This document shows positions 1 to 8,294 of a DNA stretch of 64,000 bases, in pieces. The notes under the pieces were generated by a model. It did not search any database and was not told where the DNA came from. It saw only the letters and a list, made by a program, of their open reading frames with translations. The position numbers were made by a program, and so were the translations under genes. This DNA is from Proteiniclasticum ruminis. Lineage in GTDB: Bacteria; Bacillota; Clostridia; Clostridiales; Clostridiaceae. The stretch spans positions 70,512 through 134,511 of the forward strand of contig NZ_FOVK01000002.1 in assembly GCF_900115135.1 (NCBI RefSeq), in the 5' to 3' direction. Within the stretch, counting starts at the first letter, position 1. Each line of letters opens with the position of its first letter.

Positions 1-904
1 GCATCTTCTGTCTGGACTCTGCGGCTTTGATGCTTTTCTCCCGGTTGAAGGATTTGTAGCGCTCGATGATTTTCTCCTGTCTGGCGATTTCCTCCTGCTG
101 GTGGCGGTAGGCCTTCATTTTGATTTCATAATCTTTTTCCTTCAGCTCCAGATATTTCGTATAGGGAGCATTGTAGGTGTAGATCTCACCACTGATCATC
201 TCAAAGGTATGAGAAGTGATGGAGTCTAAGAAAAATCGGTCATGGGAGATGATGAGAAGCGTCCCTTTATAGCTCTTCAGATACTCCTCCAGCCACTCGA
301 TGGCTTGAAGGTCCAGATGGTTTGTGGGTTCGTCCAGTAGGATGATGTCCGGATTGGAGAGAAGAAGTTTTGCTAGGGCCACTCGTGTTTTCTGTCCTCC
401 TGAGAGAATGGAAACTCTTTTCGAGAATTCCTCTTCTTCAAAACCTAAGCCCCGGAGCACTTTGTGCACCTCTCCCTTGTAGGTTCGGCCTCCCAGAAGA
501 TCATACTTTTCCTGAAGGTGCACATAATCTGTGATGGCCGCTTCATGGGCTTCGTGCTGAGCTTCCTCATAGGGTTTTTTCATTTCCTCTTCCAGATGGA
601 GCATTCTGTCTTCCATATCCATCAGATGCTGAAAAACGCTGAGTGCTTCCTCATGGATGGTCTTTTCTGTATCCAGATTGATGTTCTGAGAAAGGTATCC
701 TAATGACTTCTGACGGTCCAGAAAGACCTCTCCCTCATACTCTGTGATTTCTTTGGTCAGGATCTTGAAGAGGCTGGACTTGCCAGCACCGTTGGCGCCG
801 ATGAGCGCAACTTTGTCTCCTTCCTGAATGCTGAAGCTGACGGATTTTAAAATCACGTCGATGCCGTAGCTGAGTTTTATGTCTCTTGTAGACAGTACAA
901 TCAT
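1..904 (-). CDS. ABC-F family ATP-binding protein (partial)
   Basis: The window edge cuts the 3' end, leaving the first 301 residues. The first ABC domain is complete: Walker A GANGAGKS at residues 36-43, signature LSGGQ near 167-171, Walker B LLDEPTNHLD near 189-198 and the switch His in ISHDRF. It is followed by the start of the charged interdomain linker. The DEPTNHLD motif and the lack of membrane segments mark the soluble ABC-F group, whose members act on the ribosome in translation or antibiotic protection. The start ATG at 904 has GAGGTG upstream. Which subfamily (Uup, YfmR, YdiF or similar) cannot be decided without the C-terminus. Confidence 0.93.
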   Translation of the reverse strand, partial: MIVLSTRDIKLSYGIDVILKSVSFSIQEGDKVALIGANGAGKSSLFKILTKEITEYEGEVFLDRQKSLGYLSQNINLDTEKTIHEEALSVFQHLMDMEDRMLHLEEEMKKPYEEAQHEAHEAAITDYVHLQEKYDLLGGRTYKGEVHKVLRGLGFEEEEFSKRVSILSGGQKTRVALAKLLLSNPDIILLDEPTNHLDLQAIEWLEEYLKSYKGTLLIISHDRFFLDSITSHTFEMISGEIYTYNAPYTKYLELKEKDYEIKMKAYRHQQEEIARQEKIIERYKSFNREKSIKAAESRQKM

Positions 905-1025
905 TTTTATTCACCTCTTGTCAATAGCACTATTATACGGGAAAGGCGGAAAGGGTGTAAAGGAATGTTTTCCACAGGCAAAACCAGCGAGAAGAGGGAC
1001 TTGATTCATGTCATAGAACATTCAT

Positions 1026-1055
1026 AAAATAATTAGATGATTATCTAATTATTTT
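1026..1055. promoter_or_regulatory. Palindromic operator upstream of the MFS/ArsR operon
   Basis: A perfect 13-bp inverted repeat (AAAATAATTAGAT and its complement) is separated by GATT and ends just before the -35 hexamer. AT-rich interrupted palindromes beside the -35 are typical ArsR/SmtB operators. A related partial motif (ATCTAACTAATTTAG) lies in the leader near 1099-1113. Assignment to the downstream ArsR-type protein is inference from position. Confidence 0.7.
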
Positions 1056-1056
1056 A

Positions 1057-1085
1057 TTGACATTAATAAATTTGGCGAGTATTAT
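1057..1085 (+). promoter_or_regulatory. Sigma-A promoter of the MFS/ArsR operon
   Basis: TTGACA at 1057-1062 and TATTAT at 1080-1085 are separated by 17 bp, a near-consensus promoter directly after the palindrome. Confidence 0.8.
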
Positions 1086-1123
1086 GTAATCAAGAAACAA
1101 TCTAACTAATTTAGGAGGGTCCC

Positions 1124-2377
1124 ATGAAACGAGATTTGTTAAAGAATAAAAATTTCACCCTGCTTCTGGCTGGAAACGCCGTCTCCCTTCTTGGCAGCAA
1201 TATGCAGCAGTTTGCTTTATCTCTTTATGTGCTGGCGGTGACTGGATCTGCAACGATTTTCTCCACCATGCTTTCCATTTCCATCTTGCCCAGAATCCTC
1301 ATGACTCCTTTTGCTGGGGTCTTTGGAGACTGGTTTGACCGGAAAAAAAGTATCGTTCTCATGGACACCATCAATGGTCTTCTCATCGGGGCCTATGCCT
1401 TCTACTTTTTTATGAATGGCAGTCTCAGTGTCCCCAGCATCTATCTTCTGGTGGTGCTTCTAGAGATCACAGAGATTTTCTTTGGATCCGCCATGGCGGC
1501 GGTGACCCCAAGCATCGTGAAGAAGGAAGAGCTCTTTGATGCCAACAGCCTCAAAAGCATCGTGAGCAATCTGTTCTCCATGCTGTCTCCCATGATTGCA
1601 GCGGGGCTCTATGGAGTACTTGGGATGCAGGGGATTCTTGTGATAAATTCAGTAAGCTTTTTCCTTTCTGCTTTCAGTGAGACCTTCATAGAAGTGCCTG
1701 CACTTCATAAGAAGCCTCAGAAAATCAGTCTGGAGTTTTTCTGGCAGGATTTTAAAGAGGGCTTGACCATTATGAAAGATCTCAAAATTGTGCGAAACAT
1801 CATTGGACTGGGCATGATCCTCAATTTTTCCCTGGGGGCACTCTTCAGCGTAGGACTCTTCTATATTCTGAGAGAAGTCCTATCCGCCAGCGATGTGGAG
1901 CTGGGGATGTTCTCGTCTCTTCTTTCCTTGTCCATGGTGCTGACCCCACTTTTATTGGCTGGATTTGCCAAGAAAGTGGACCTGGGGAAGCTTCTCATTT
2001 ACAGCTTCTTTGCGGTATCCTTTGTGATCCTTTCCATGGGCATGATCGTTTCCGATGGACTCTTTGACAGAAACATGGTTTTTGTGCTTCTGATTGGCCT
2101 GTCCTTCATCATCGGGATCTTTGTTTCCATGGCGAACATCTCTTTAGGAACCCTCTTTGATACCCTGGTGCCCAAACAGGCCATGGGGAGAGTGGGCACG
2201 GTGATGGGGCTCATGATGACCATCATCCAGCCTGTGGGGCAGGTGCTCATGGGCATCGGAATGGACACCTTGAAGCCTCAGTATCCCATTCTTCTTGCCG
2301 GTGCCATCATGGCCCTTGGCGTGTTATACTATAAGAAACCTTTCCTTGCGAAAGAAGAAGTGAAGACCGCTGCGTAG
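1124..2377 (+). CDS. MFS transporter (multidrug efflux-like)
   Basis: A 417-residue polytopic membrane protein with about 12 hydrophobic segments. The N-terminal GNAVSLLGSNMQQFALSLYV and the loop GDWFDRKK after segment 2 fit the MFS loop 2-3 motif. It resembles the drug/siderophore-efflux MFS_3 type, so export of a toxic compound is the likely role; the substrate is unknown. AGGAGG precedes the ATG. The next gene, an ArsR-type regulator, starts 12-18 bp later, so the two form an operon, probably autoregulated through the palindrome at 1026-1055. Confidence 0.88.
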   Translation: MKRDLLKNKNFTLLLAGNAVSLLGSNMQQFALSLYVLAVTGSATIFSTMLSISILPRILMTPFAGVFGDWFDRKKSIVLMDTINGLLIGAYAFYFFMNGSLSVPSIYLLVVLLEITEIFFGSAMAAVTPSIVKKEELFDANSLKSIVSNLFSMLSPMIAAGLYGVLGMQGILVINSVSFFLSAFSETFIEVPALHKKPQKISLEFFWQDFKEGLTIMKDLKIVRNIIGLGMILNFSLGALFSVGLFYILREVLSASDVELGMFSSLLSLSMVLTPLLLAGFAKKVDLGKLLIYSFFAVSFVILSMGMIVSDGLFDRNMVFVLLIGLSFIIGIFVSMANISLGTLFDTLVPKQAMGRVGTVMGLMMTIIQPVGQVLMGIGMDTLKPQYPILLAGAIMALGVLYYKKPFLAKEEVKTAA

Positions 2378-2389
2378 CGGCAGGAGGAG

Positions 2390-3490
2390 ATGCTCTTGAA
2401 ATATCAGTTCCATGAAAAAGAAAGTTATATTTTTGATCTTTTGACCTTGCCTCAGCACATCCACTATAAAGAAGATGTGTATCAGAAGATGGATGAGAAC
2501 TATGATGAGCTCATACCGGAAGAGGCCAAGGTGAATGTCCGGGAGTTCCATAAGATTCTTATGCCTTATAAGGAAAGACTTCTTCCGTACTACTATGAAT
2601 CTATGGAGGATCATGATTTCATCGCGCTCCTTTCCATGACCCAGCCCATCATTGGTTTTGAGAAGGTGGAGGAGTATCTGGAGCATTTACGTAAGCTCAC
2701 GGAGATGGAGCTTCTCTTCAGTATCTATTTCGCACTGGACTATTATGACAGCGATACGGAAGAAAATAAGGAGAAGTCCAGAGAAGTGGCATCAAGGCTT
2801 GTGGACCATCCGGAAGAGGTCATGGGTTTTCTTCAGAACCTCACCATCGGCAATGATGCCAGATGGAATCTGCTTCACTTTTCCACCCAGCCTCGGATGA
2901 TGGTGGAAAAGCTGGTGGACATTCTTCTGGAAATTCATCCGATTTTTGAGGAACTGTATGAGACGAAAAAACCGTTGATCATCAAAAAGGGAGAGGAGCT
3001 GACCCAAAAGCTTCTAAAATCAAAAGGGGACGGACTGGCGGAGATATCGAGGGGCATCATGAAAGAAAGCCTTTTAGAGTGGAAGGAATATCCCATACTC
3101 ATTTCCATGTCCAATCCCATGCAGCTGATGCTGAATACGGGAAATGTGCATCCATTCATTTCCTGGGGGGTGTATCTGGATGATATTTTTGAAGCCATCA
3201 AGGAGCAGGAAGAGAATAAAATCCAGGAGCGGGTCCTCCTCTTTAAGAACCTGGGGGACAAAACCCGCTATGAAGTGGTCATGAACCTGGCCAAAGGGGT
3301 CACTTCCACCAAGGTTATCGCAAAGAATCTTCATGTGTCTCCGGCAACCATCTCCTACCATCTGAACAACCTGGTTACAGCAAAAATAGCGTATCTGGAT
3401 CAGGTGGAGGGGCGGTACATCTATAAAGTCAATGAGGAGTTTCTGAAGGCTGCCATAGAGGAGCTGAAAAAAGATTTCCTGCTGAAGTAG
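2390..3490 (+). CDS. ArsR-type HTH transcriptional regulator
   Basis: A 366-residue protein whose last ~86 residues form a winged helix: LGDKTRYEVVMNL, then STKVIAKNLHVSPATISYHL as the recognition helix region and a YIYKVN wing. The ~280-residue N-terminal part is alpha-helical and unfamiliar; it probably senses a ligand, unlike classic ~100-residue metal-sensing ArsR proteins, and I see no Cys metal site. AGGAGG at 2382-2387 is only 2 nt from ATG 2390 but 8 nt from TTG 2396, so the true start may be the TTG. It probably represses the upstream MFS gene. Confidence 0.82.
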   Translation: MLLKYQFHEKESYIFDLLTLPQHIHYKEDVYQKMDENYDELIPEEAKVNVREFHKILMPYKERLLPYYYESMEDHDFIALLSMTQPIIGFEKVEEYLEHLRKLTEMELLFSIYFALDYYDSDTEENKEKSREVASRLVDHPEEVMGFLQNLTIGNDARWNLLHFSTQPRMMVEKLVDILLEIHPIFEELYETKKPLIIKKGEELTQKLLKSKGDGLAEISRGIMKESLLEWKEYPILISMSNPMQLMLNTGNVHPFISWGVYLDDIFEAIKEQEENKIQERVLLFKNLGDKTRYEVVMNLAKGVTSTKVIAKNLHVSPATISYHLNNLVTAKIAYLDQVEGRYIYKVNEEFLKAAIEELKKDFLLK

Positions 3491-3535
3491 AAAAAAGTCC
3501 CAAGAGGAGCTGTGCTTCTCTTGGGACTTTTAAAG
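3491..3535 (+). terminator. Rho-independent terminator after the ArsR gene
   Basis: AAAAGTCCCAAGAG pairs with CTCTTGGGACTTTT around an 11-nt loop, immediately after the stop codon. Confidence 0.9.
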
Positions 3536-3596
3536 GATTTTTAAAATATCTGTGTGATAATGATTAAAATTATGAAGAAAGAAAGGAGGAAGGCCA

Positions 3597-4703
3597 TTGA
3601 AATTAGGAAAAAAGAAAAAAGGACTGCTCAGTGAAGGATATTTATGGATCCTTCTGGCTCTTCTAATTTATGGCGCCTCCTTGGGTGCAAGAAAAAACCC
3701 CGAACTTCTGGAGCGGGTCTATCCCGCAGAATGGAACCGCGCACTCATCCGGCTCCTGAGCAGAATCACAGGACCGTTTCCCTTTTCTTTAGGAGAAGCA
3801 TTTGTTTATTTTCATGTGTTCTTGGGTGCAGTTCTTCTTGTTCTTTTTCTTGTGAGGCTTTTTAAGGGAGGGGCATGGACCCTTCTTTCAAGAACTATAG
3901 CCTACCTGTCTATTCTCTACATCGTGTTTATGATGGTCTTTGGACTCAACTATCAGAGGCCTTCGGTGAGAGCGCACCTTTCCTTGGAGAAAACGCTTTA
4001 TGAGAAAGAAGTGCTCGAAACAATGAATCAAGCCCTTATCGAACGGGCAAACAGCCTGAGAGAGCGGGTGCCTCAAGATGAGGAAGGCGTATTCACCCTG
4101 AGTATGGAAGAAGGAATCCTATATGAGAAAGCACTGGAAACCTATGAGGCCTTTTCCTGGGAACATCCAGTCTATGCTGGAACCTATGGACCTGCAAAAG
4201 GGATCCTCCTTTCTGAATATATGAATTATACAGGAATTACGGGGATTTTCTTTCCTTTTACGGGGGAAGCCAATGTGAACACCAAAGGACCGGATCTTCT
4301 TTTTCCAGCCACGGTGCTTCATGAAATGGCTCATCAGCGGGGAGTGGCCTATGAGGACGAGGCGAACTATATGGCGTATGTCACGAGCCTGTACTCTGAA
4401 GAGGAAGAGATCCGCTACTCCGGTACCATGCTTGCACTCATCAGTTCCATGAATGCTCTTTACCGGGTGGATAAAGAAGCCTACCGGACTCTTTATGATA
4501 CCTACAGCGAAGGCGTGAAAAGGGATCTTTCAGCCTACAGTGCCTTTTATAAACCCTATGAAGGGAAGGTACAGGAGCAGGCCACCAAGGTCAATGACAA
4601 CTACCTTAAAAGCAATGGACAGGTTTCTGGTGTGCGGAGCTACGGAGAAATGGTGAATCTTCTGCTGGAGCAGTTTGTGCAAAAAGGAAGAATCGATCTG
4701 TAA
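3597..4703 (+). CDS. DUF3810 family membrane protein
   Basis: A 368-residue protein with three N-terminal hydrophobic segments (about 13-30, 66-86, 98-118) and a long extracytoplasmic domain. That domain carries HEMAHQ at 242-247, an HExxH zinc-metallopeptidase signature, followed by EDEANYMAYV that could supply a further ligand. This matches the DUF3810 family, of unproven function, as a membrane-anchored metallopeptidase candidate. The TTG start at 3597 is chosen for the AAAGGAGGA at 3581-3589. It stands alone between two terminators. Confidence 0.85.
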   Translation: MKLGKKKKGLLSEGYLWILLALLIYGASLGARKNPELLERVYPAEWNRALIRLLSRITGPFPFSLGEAFVYFHVFLGAVLLVLFLVRLFKGGAWTLLSRTIAYLSILYIVFMMVFGLNYQRPSVRAHLSLEKTLYEKEVLETMNQALIERANSLRERVPQDEEGVFTLSMEEGILYEKALETYEAFSWEHPVYAGTYGPAKGILLSEYMNYTGITGIFFPFTGEANVNTKGPDLLFPATVLHEMAHQRGVAYEDEANYMAYVTSLYSEEEEIRYSGTMLALISSMNALYRVDKEAYRTLYDTYSEGVKRDLSAYSAFYKPYEGKVQEQATKVNDNYLKSNGQVSGVRSYGEMVNLLLEQFVQKGRIDL

Positions 4704-4718
4704 GAGAGTGGCAGCAGC

Positions 4719-4758
4719 AAAAAAGGAGCAAACCTACTAAAAGGCTTGCTCCTTTTTT
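4719..4758 (+). terminator. Rho-independent terminator after the DUF3810 gene
   Basis: GGAGCAA-CC pairs with GG-TTGCTCC around TACTAAAA, flanked by A6 and T6, so it can also serve the convergent DUF305 gene. Confidence 0.88.
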
Positions 4759-4818
4759 ATTGTATTGTGGAGAAGTCCCCTCATAGACGATGAGAAGACC
4801 AGTCCTTCTGGCAAGATC

Positions 4819-5285
4819 TTATTCAAGATCTTCGATGAGTTTCTGCATTTCTTTGATTTCTCTTTCCTGGGCACGGATGATTTCCTCTGCCAGTTCTTTC
4901 ACCCTTTCATCCTTGATGTCAGCACGTTCGCTGGTGAGAATGGCGCTGGAGTGATGGGGGATCATGGCTTTCATCCAGCTGATCTCATCCACCGTGGCCT
5001 GACTTCTCACAAAAAAAGAGAAAGAAAGAAGACCACAGCACTGATTCCAAGGATCATGGTGTTTTTCTTCTTGTCGTCGTACATCTTCCACATGAACAGC
5101 AGCATGACCACTGCCATCAAAGAGCCCATGTTCAATGCCATGAACAGTCTGGTCTGGCTGATTTCCACATGAGAGGCCTCATAGAGATTGAGATACATGA
5201 GCCAGTACATGATGAAGGTGGATGTGAGAATCATCACGAGAAATTTTGTGTATTCATTCCTTTCTTGAACAGGTTGGTTGGCCAT
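4819..5285 (-). pseudogene. DUF305-type membrane protein, frameshifted
   Basis: Reading from 5285, 92 residues encode a short tail and three hydrophobic segments, then a stop. The -1/+1 shifted frame continues as a typical DUF305 C-terminus: MKAMIPHHSSAILTSERADI, then helical AEEIIRAQEREIKEMQKLIEDLE. The break falls in a run of seven A on the plus strand (5011-5017). One more T in the coding strand would fuse both parts into an intact ~155-residue protein. It could be a real inactivating mutation, phase-variable slippage, or a sequencing error. DUF305 proteins use the His-rich M-x-x-HH motif, probably for metal binding. The ribosome binding site is weak (A-rich leader). Confidence 0.8.
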
Positions 5286-5372
5286 TTTTTTTTGTAAGCA
5301 TTCAACGATCTGCTTTTATTGTACTCGTAAAAATTGACCTCTCTGTTGACGCTCATTGAACTGCCTGTAAAT

Positions 5373-5405
5373 AAAAAAAGAAAGGATTCTCTTCAAAATC
5401 CTTTC
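5373..5405 (-). terminator. Terminator of the Lrp-family gene
   Basis: On the minus strand GAAAGGATTTTG and its complement form a hairpin followed by T7. Confidence 0.8.
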
Positions 5406-5418
5406 AGGCAGCTGGCTT

Positions 5419-5883
5419 CTATTCGTATTTGAGGATGCCGCGGTGCTCCACAGGGGTGGAGAATACAATTTGAGTATCTGTGTTTCCAAACCTCTGGAGT
5501 GCGCCAATGAAGGCATCCAGTTCCATGGTGGTGTGGAAGGCCACTTTAATCAGCATAGAATATTTCCCAGTGACACAGTCGCACTCCAGCACATTGGGGC
5601 AGGCTTCGATAAAAGGATAAAACTCTCCTTTTTGTTTTGGGGTCATTTCCAGGTTGATATAGGCTTTGATGTTGTACCCCAGTTTATGGGGATTCACAGA
5701 GCAGGAGTACCCGGTGATGATGCCTTCCTCTTCCATGCGGCTGATTCTTGTGGAAACTGCGGGCGTAGAAAGATAGACCGCATCGGCCAGAGCTTTCAGA
5801 GAGCACCGTCCGTTTTCCTGCAGCAGTTCCAGAAGTTTTTTATCAATATGATCCATGGTACGGGCTTGGAGGTGTATCCCCAT
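5419..5883 (-). CDS. Lrp/AsnC family transcriptional regulator
   Basis: A 154-residue protein with an N-terminal HTH (MDHIDKKLLELLQENGR, then KALADAVYLSTPAVSTRISRMEEEGIITGY) and a C-terminal RAM ligand-binding domain. The latter begins INLEMTPKQK and contains the VLECDCVTGKYSMLIKV strand characteristic of Lrp effectors. Such proteins form octamers and respond to amino acids. The start at 5883 has AGGTGA 8 nt upstream; the internal ATG at 5856, where family similarity begins, has no Shine-Dalgarno, so I keep the longer form. Targets are not indicated by its neighbours. Confidence 0.92.
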   Translation of the reverse strand: MGIHLQARTMDHIDKKLLELLQENGRCSLKALADAVYLSTPAVSTRISRMEEEGIITGYSCSVNPHKLGYNIKAYINLEMTPKQKGEFYPFIEACPNVLECDCVTGKYSMLIKVAFHTTMELDAFIGALQRFGNTDTQIVFSTPVEHRGILKYE

Positions 5884-5996
5884 TGCCTCTTCACCTGCCT
5901 TTTCTAATATGTTACTATTTTAAAGTTTCTATAGGGGGATGGTCAAGGTTTTTCTCGCTCCCACTTAAGAAAAATAAGTCAGAAGGCATTACCATT

Positions 5997-6035
5997 AAAA
6001 AAAGGCTCTTTCCAAAATGTCTCTTGGAAAGAACC
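5997..6035 (-). terminator. Terminator of the Fur-family gene
   Basis: On the minus strand GGTTCTTTCCAA pairs with TTGGAAAGAGCC and is followed by T7. Confidence 0.88.
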
Positions 6036-6038
6036 GGG

Positions 6039-6458
6039 TCAGTGCTTTTTTTTCTCCAGGCAGTCCCTGCAGATGCCTTTCAGTTCCAGATGATGCTCGG
6101 TGAGATGAAAGCCTGTTTCTTTGGTGATAAGATCTTCAATCTGCTTCATGGGACAATCCAAATTGATCACTTTATGGCAGCTGTCACACTCCACAATGTG
6201 ATGGTGTCCATGACGGATGAGGCTGAAGTTGTACTTCTTCTCTCCCAGATCATATTTCTGTATCAGATTTTTTTCTTCAAAAAGCTCCAGCGTACGATAC
6301 ACCGTGCTGAGATTGATGGAGAGGTTCTCCTTCAGCAAGGTGCTGTAGATATAGTCAGCGCCGATGCCGGTATGCTCCTTCTCCAGGAGCTCATAGATGG
6401 CCATACGGGGCTTGGTGACTTTGATGGCATGCTTCTTGAGGATTTCTATGGTATTCAT
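6039..6458 (-). CDS. Fur family metalloregulator (Fur/Zur-like)
   Basis: 139 residues from the ATG at 6458, which has AAGGAG 9 nt upstream; a longer reading frame to 6551 lacks this support. The winged HTH (RMAIYELLEK ... STVYRTLELFEEKNLI) is followed by HGHHHIVECDSCHKVINL and a second CxxC (CRDC), giving two CxxC pairs for structural zinc. The residue aligned with the PerR Asp in the RFD motif is Asn (KYNFS), so a Fur or Zur type is more likely than PerR. It could be the zinc regulator of the importer at 8.9-11.5 kb; that is inference. Confidence 0.88.
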   Translation of the reverse strand: MNTIEILKKHAIKVTKPRMAIYELLEKEHTGIGADYIYSTLLKENLSINLSTVYRTLELFEEKNLIQKYDLGEKKYNFSLIRHGHHHIVECDSCHKVINLDCPMKQIEDLITKETGFHLTEHHLELKGICRDCLEKKKH

Positions 6459-6492
6459 TAAAAATCGCTCCTTCATCGTTTGGGCTGTCCTC

Positions 6493-6521
6493 ATTATAGT
6501 ATGGATTTCAAAAGAATTCAA
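6493..6521 (-). promoter_or_regulatory. Promoter of the Fur-family gene
   Basis: On the minus strand TTGAAT (6521-6516) and TATAAT (6498-6493) are 17 bp apart, about 35 bp upstream of the start codon. Confidence 0.75.
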
Positions 6522-6558
6522 TGAACCCCTTTGAAGCTCTTTGGACATCAAAATATTT

Positions 6559-6575
6559 AGAGGGAGGCGCCCTCT
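6559..6575. promoter_or_regulatory. Inverted repeat upstream of the phosphofructokinase gene
   Basis: AGAGGG-N5-CCCTCT lies about 26 bp upstream of an extended -10 (TGC TAAGAT, 6599-6607) in front of the phosphofructokinase gene. It may be an operator; no regulator is identified. Confidence 0.35.
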
Positions 6576-6641
6576 TGGTTCATTTCACGCTGTTTCTATG
6601 CTAAGATATGTGTATATCATGTAGAAAAGTGAGGGAAAACT

Positions 6642-7841
6642 ATGAGAAACTGTGTGGTGGCTCAGTCCGGCGGGCCAACTTCCGTCATCAATGCATCGGT
6701 GATGGGACTGTTATCAAAGAATAATGAAGTGGGATATTTTGACCATGTGTATGGTGGGCTTCATGGCATTGAAGGCATTCTGAAAGAGGATTTCATAAAC
6801 CTTTCAGAACTGTCCCAAGAAGACATCGACAAGGTGAAGCATACCCCCTCTGCAGCACTGGGGTCCTGCAGATACAAACTGAAAAACTATGAGGACAGCA
6901 AAGAGGAGTACGAAAAGCTTTTTGAGATCTTCAAGAAGCATGAAATCAAGGCGTTCTTCTATGCAGGGGGCAACGACTCCCAAGATACCGTAAGAAAGCT
7001 TTCTGCCTACGCAAGAGAAAGAGGCCATGAAGTTCAGTTCATTGGCATTCCAAAGACTGTGGATAATGATTTACAGGTCATCGACCATGCGCCAGGCTTC
7101 GGTTCTGCAGCAAGATACATTGCAGTGAGTGTTCTGGAGAGTTATCTGGATTCTCTTGTCTACTCCAATAATGGCGTCTTCATCACAGAGACCATGGGCA
7201 GAGATGCTGGCTGGCTGGCAGCTTCTGGGGCTGTGGCCACCCATGAAGGGAAAAGATGTGCCGATATCGTTCTTCTTCCAGAAGTGCCTTTTGATGAGGA
7301 GAAGTTCCTGAAGAAAGTGGAAGAAATCTATAAAGAAAAGAATCATGTGTATATTGTGGCTTCTGAAGGTGTGCGACTGAAGGATGGTTCCTTCCTGGCT
7401 GCGACCAAAGCCCATGCTCATGACTCCTTTGGTCATGCTCAGCTGGGTGGTGCGGGTAATGCCTTGAAAAATATCATCAAGGACAGCGGCATCACATCCA
7501 GAGTGAAGGTGCTGGAACTGTCTACCCTGCAGAGATCCGCTTTCCACTTGGCATCTTCTGTGGATGTGGAAGAAGCCTTTACCCTGGGAGAAAGAGCTCT
7601 CGTCCTTGCCAAAGAAGGAGAAACCGGTGTGGTTTCCATCTTGAAGAGAGTCTCTGATGTGCCTTATGAAGTGGAGTACACCAAGACCGATGCATCCAAT
7701 ATCGCAAACCACGTGAAATACATGCCACTGACCATGGTGACAGAAGACGGCATGAATATCACTGAAGAAGCGCTCAGCTATTTCAGACCTTTAGTGGGAG
7801 ACCTGCCTGAGTATAAGGTTCTTCACCGTCAGCATAAATAA
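6642..7841 (+). CDS. pfp: 6-phosphofructokinase, pyrophosphate-dependent type
   Basis: A 399-residue PfkA-superfamily enzyme of glycolysis converting fructose 6-phosphate to the 1,6-bisphosphate. Phosphate-donor loops: QSGGPTSVIN at 8-17 and GGNDS at 109-113. Asp112 occupies the position that is Gly in ATP enzymes (GGDGS) and Asp in PPi enzymes (GGDDS). PKTVDND at 137-143 has Lys138 where ATP enzymes have Gly. Both substitutions are the established pyrophosphate signature, and the reaction would then be reversible. GRDAGWLAA further on is the sugar-phosphate region. The gene is monocistronic, ending in a strong terminator. Confidence 0.88.
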   Translation: MRNCVVAQSGGPTSVINASVMGLLSKNNEVGYFDHVYGGLHGIEGILKEDFINLSELSQEDIDKVKHTPSAALGSCRYKLKNYEDSKEEYEKLFEIFKKHEIKAFFYAGGNDSQDTVRKLSAYARERGHEVQFIGIPKTVDNDLQVIDHAPGFGSAARYIAVSVLESYLDSLVYSNNGVFITETMGRDAGWLAASGAVATHEGKRCADIVLLPEVPFDEEKFLKKVEEIYKEKNHVYIVASEGVRLKDGSFLAATKAHAHDSFGHAQLGGAGNALKNIIKDSGITSRVKVLELSTLQRSAFHLASSVDVEEAFTLGERALVLAKEGETGVVSILKRVSDVPYEVEYTKTDASNIANHVKYMPLTMVTEDGMNITEEALSYFRPLVGDLPEYKVLHRQHK

Positions 7842-7852
7842 AGAAAAACACA

Positions 7853-7892
7853 AAAGCACAGAACTTCAGTTTTCTTGAGTTCTGTGCTTTTT
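7853..7892 (+). terminator. Terminator after the phosphofructokinase gene
   Basis: AAAGCACAGAACTTCAG pairs, apart from a bulge, with AGTTCTGTGCTTTTT. It is flanked by A and T runs, so it is probably bidirectional. Confidence 0.88.
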
Positions 7893-7902
7893 CATTTCCG
7901 TT

Positions 7903-8250
7903 TTAGAAACTGGCGGTCCACCGATTCAAATACCGTCGGTTGTTCTGGATGTTGAAAAATATCGCAATGAAAAGAAGTAGCGATCCAGAAAGACTGACAA
8001 TGAGCTGATACAAATCAGAAATCGGCAGATTATTTGATAGGTTAGTGCAATAAAACCCAGCCGCAAAGATCAGTTGTACGGCCATTCTTCTTTTGATGAA
8101 GTTTTCCAGTGTTTCCCCGGACAGATATTTTTCAGCTAAGGGCGGAACACTTCTCCTTTGATAGAGCCTGATCCAGTCAAAAAGACAGAAAAGGCTGAAG
8201 AGATTGATCCAAGGTGCCAGCTGTTTCAGTAATGTCATAAAGACGTCCAT
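7903..8250 (-). CDS. Small membrane protein of unknown function
   Basis: 115 residues with three hydrophobic segments (about 13-29, 54-71, 82-101) and basic loops (QRRS, KRRM, NRRYLNRW). I do not recognise a family. A GGAAAGG sits directly before ATG 8250, which is close spacing. The gene lies convergent to the phosphofructokinase gene and just downstream of the lipoprotein gene on the same strand (44-bp gap), so the two may be co-transcribed. Confidence 0.65.
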   Translation of the reverse strand: MDVFMTLLKQLAPWINLFSLFCLFDWIRLYQRRSVPPLAEKYLSGETLENFIKRRMAVQLIFAAGFYCTNLSNNLPISDLYQLIVSLSGSLLLFIAIFFNIQNNRRYLNRWTASF

Positions 8251-8294
8251 CCTTTCCTATAGTGACTCTGGTCATGAATTCAGAAAATGGCCTG

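Noticed and set aside
464-703. 79-codon plus-strand frame in the first kilobase
   Set aside because: It is antisense to the ABC-F ATPase, which has all nucleotide-binding motifs.
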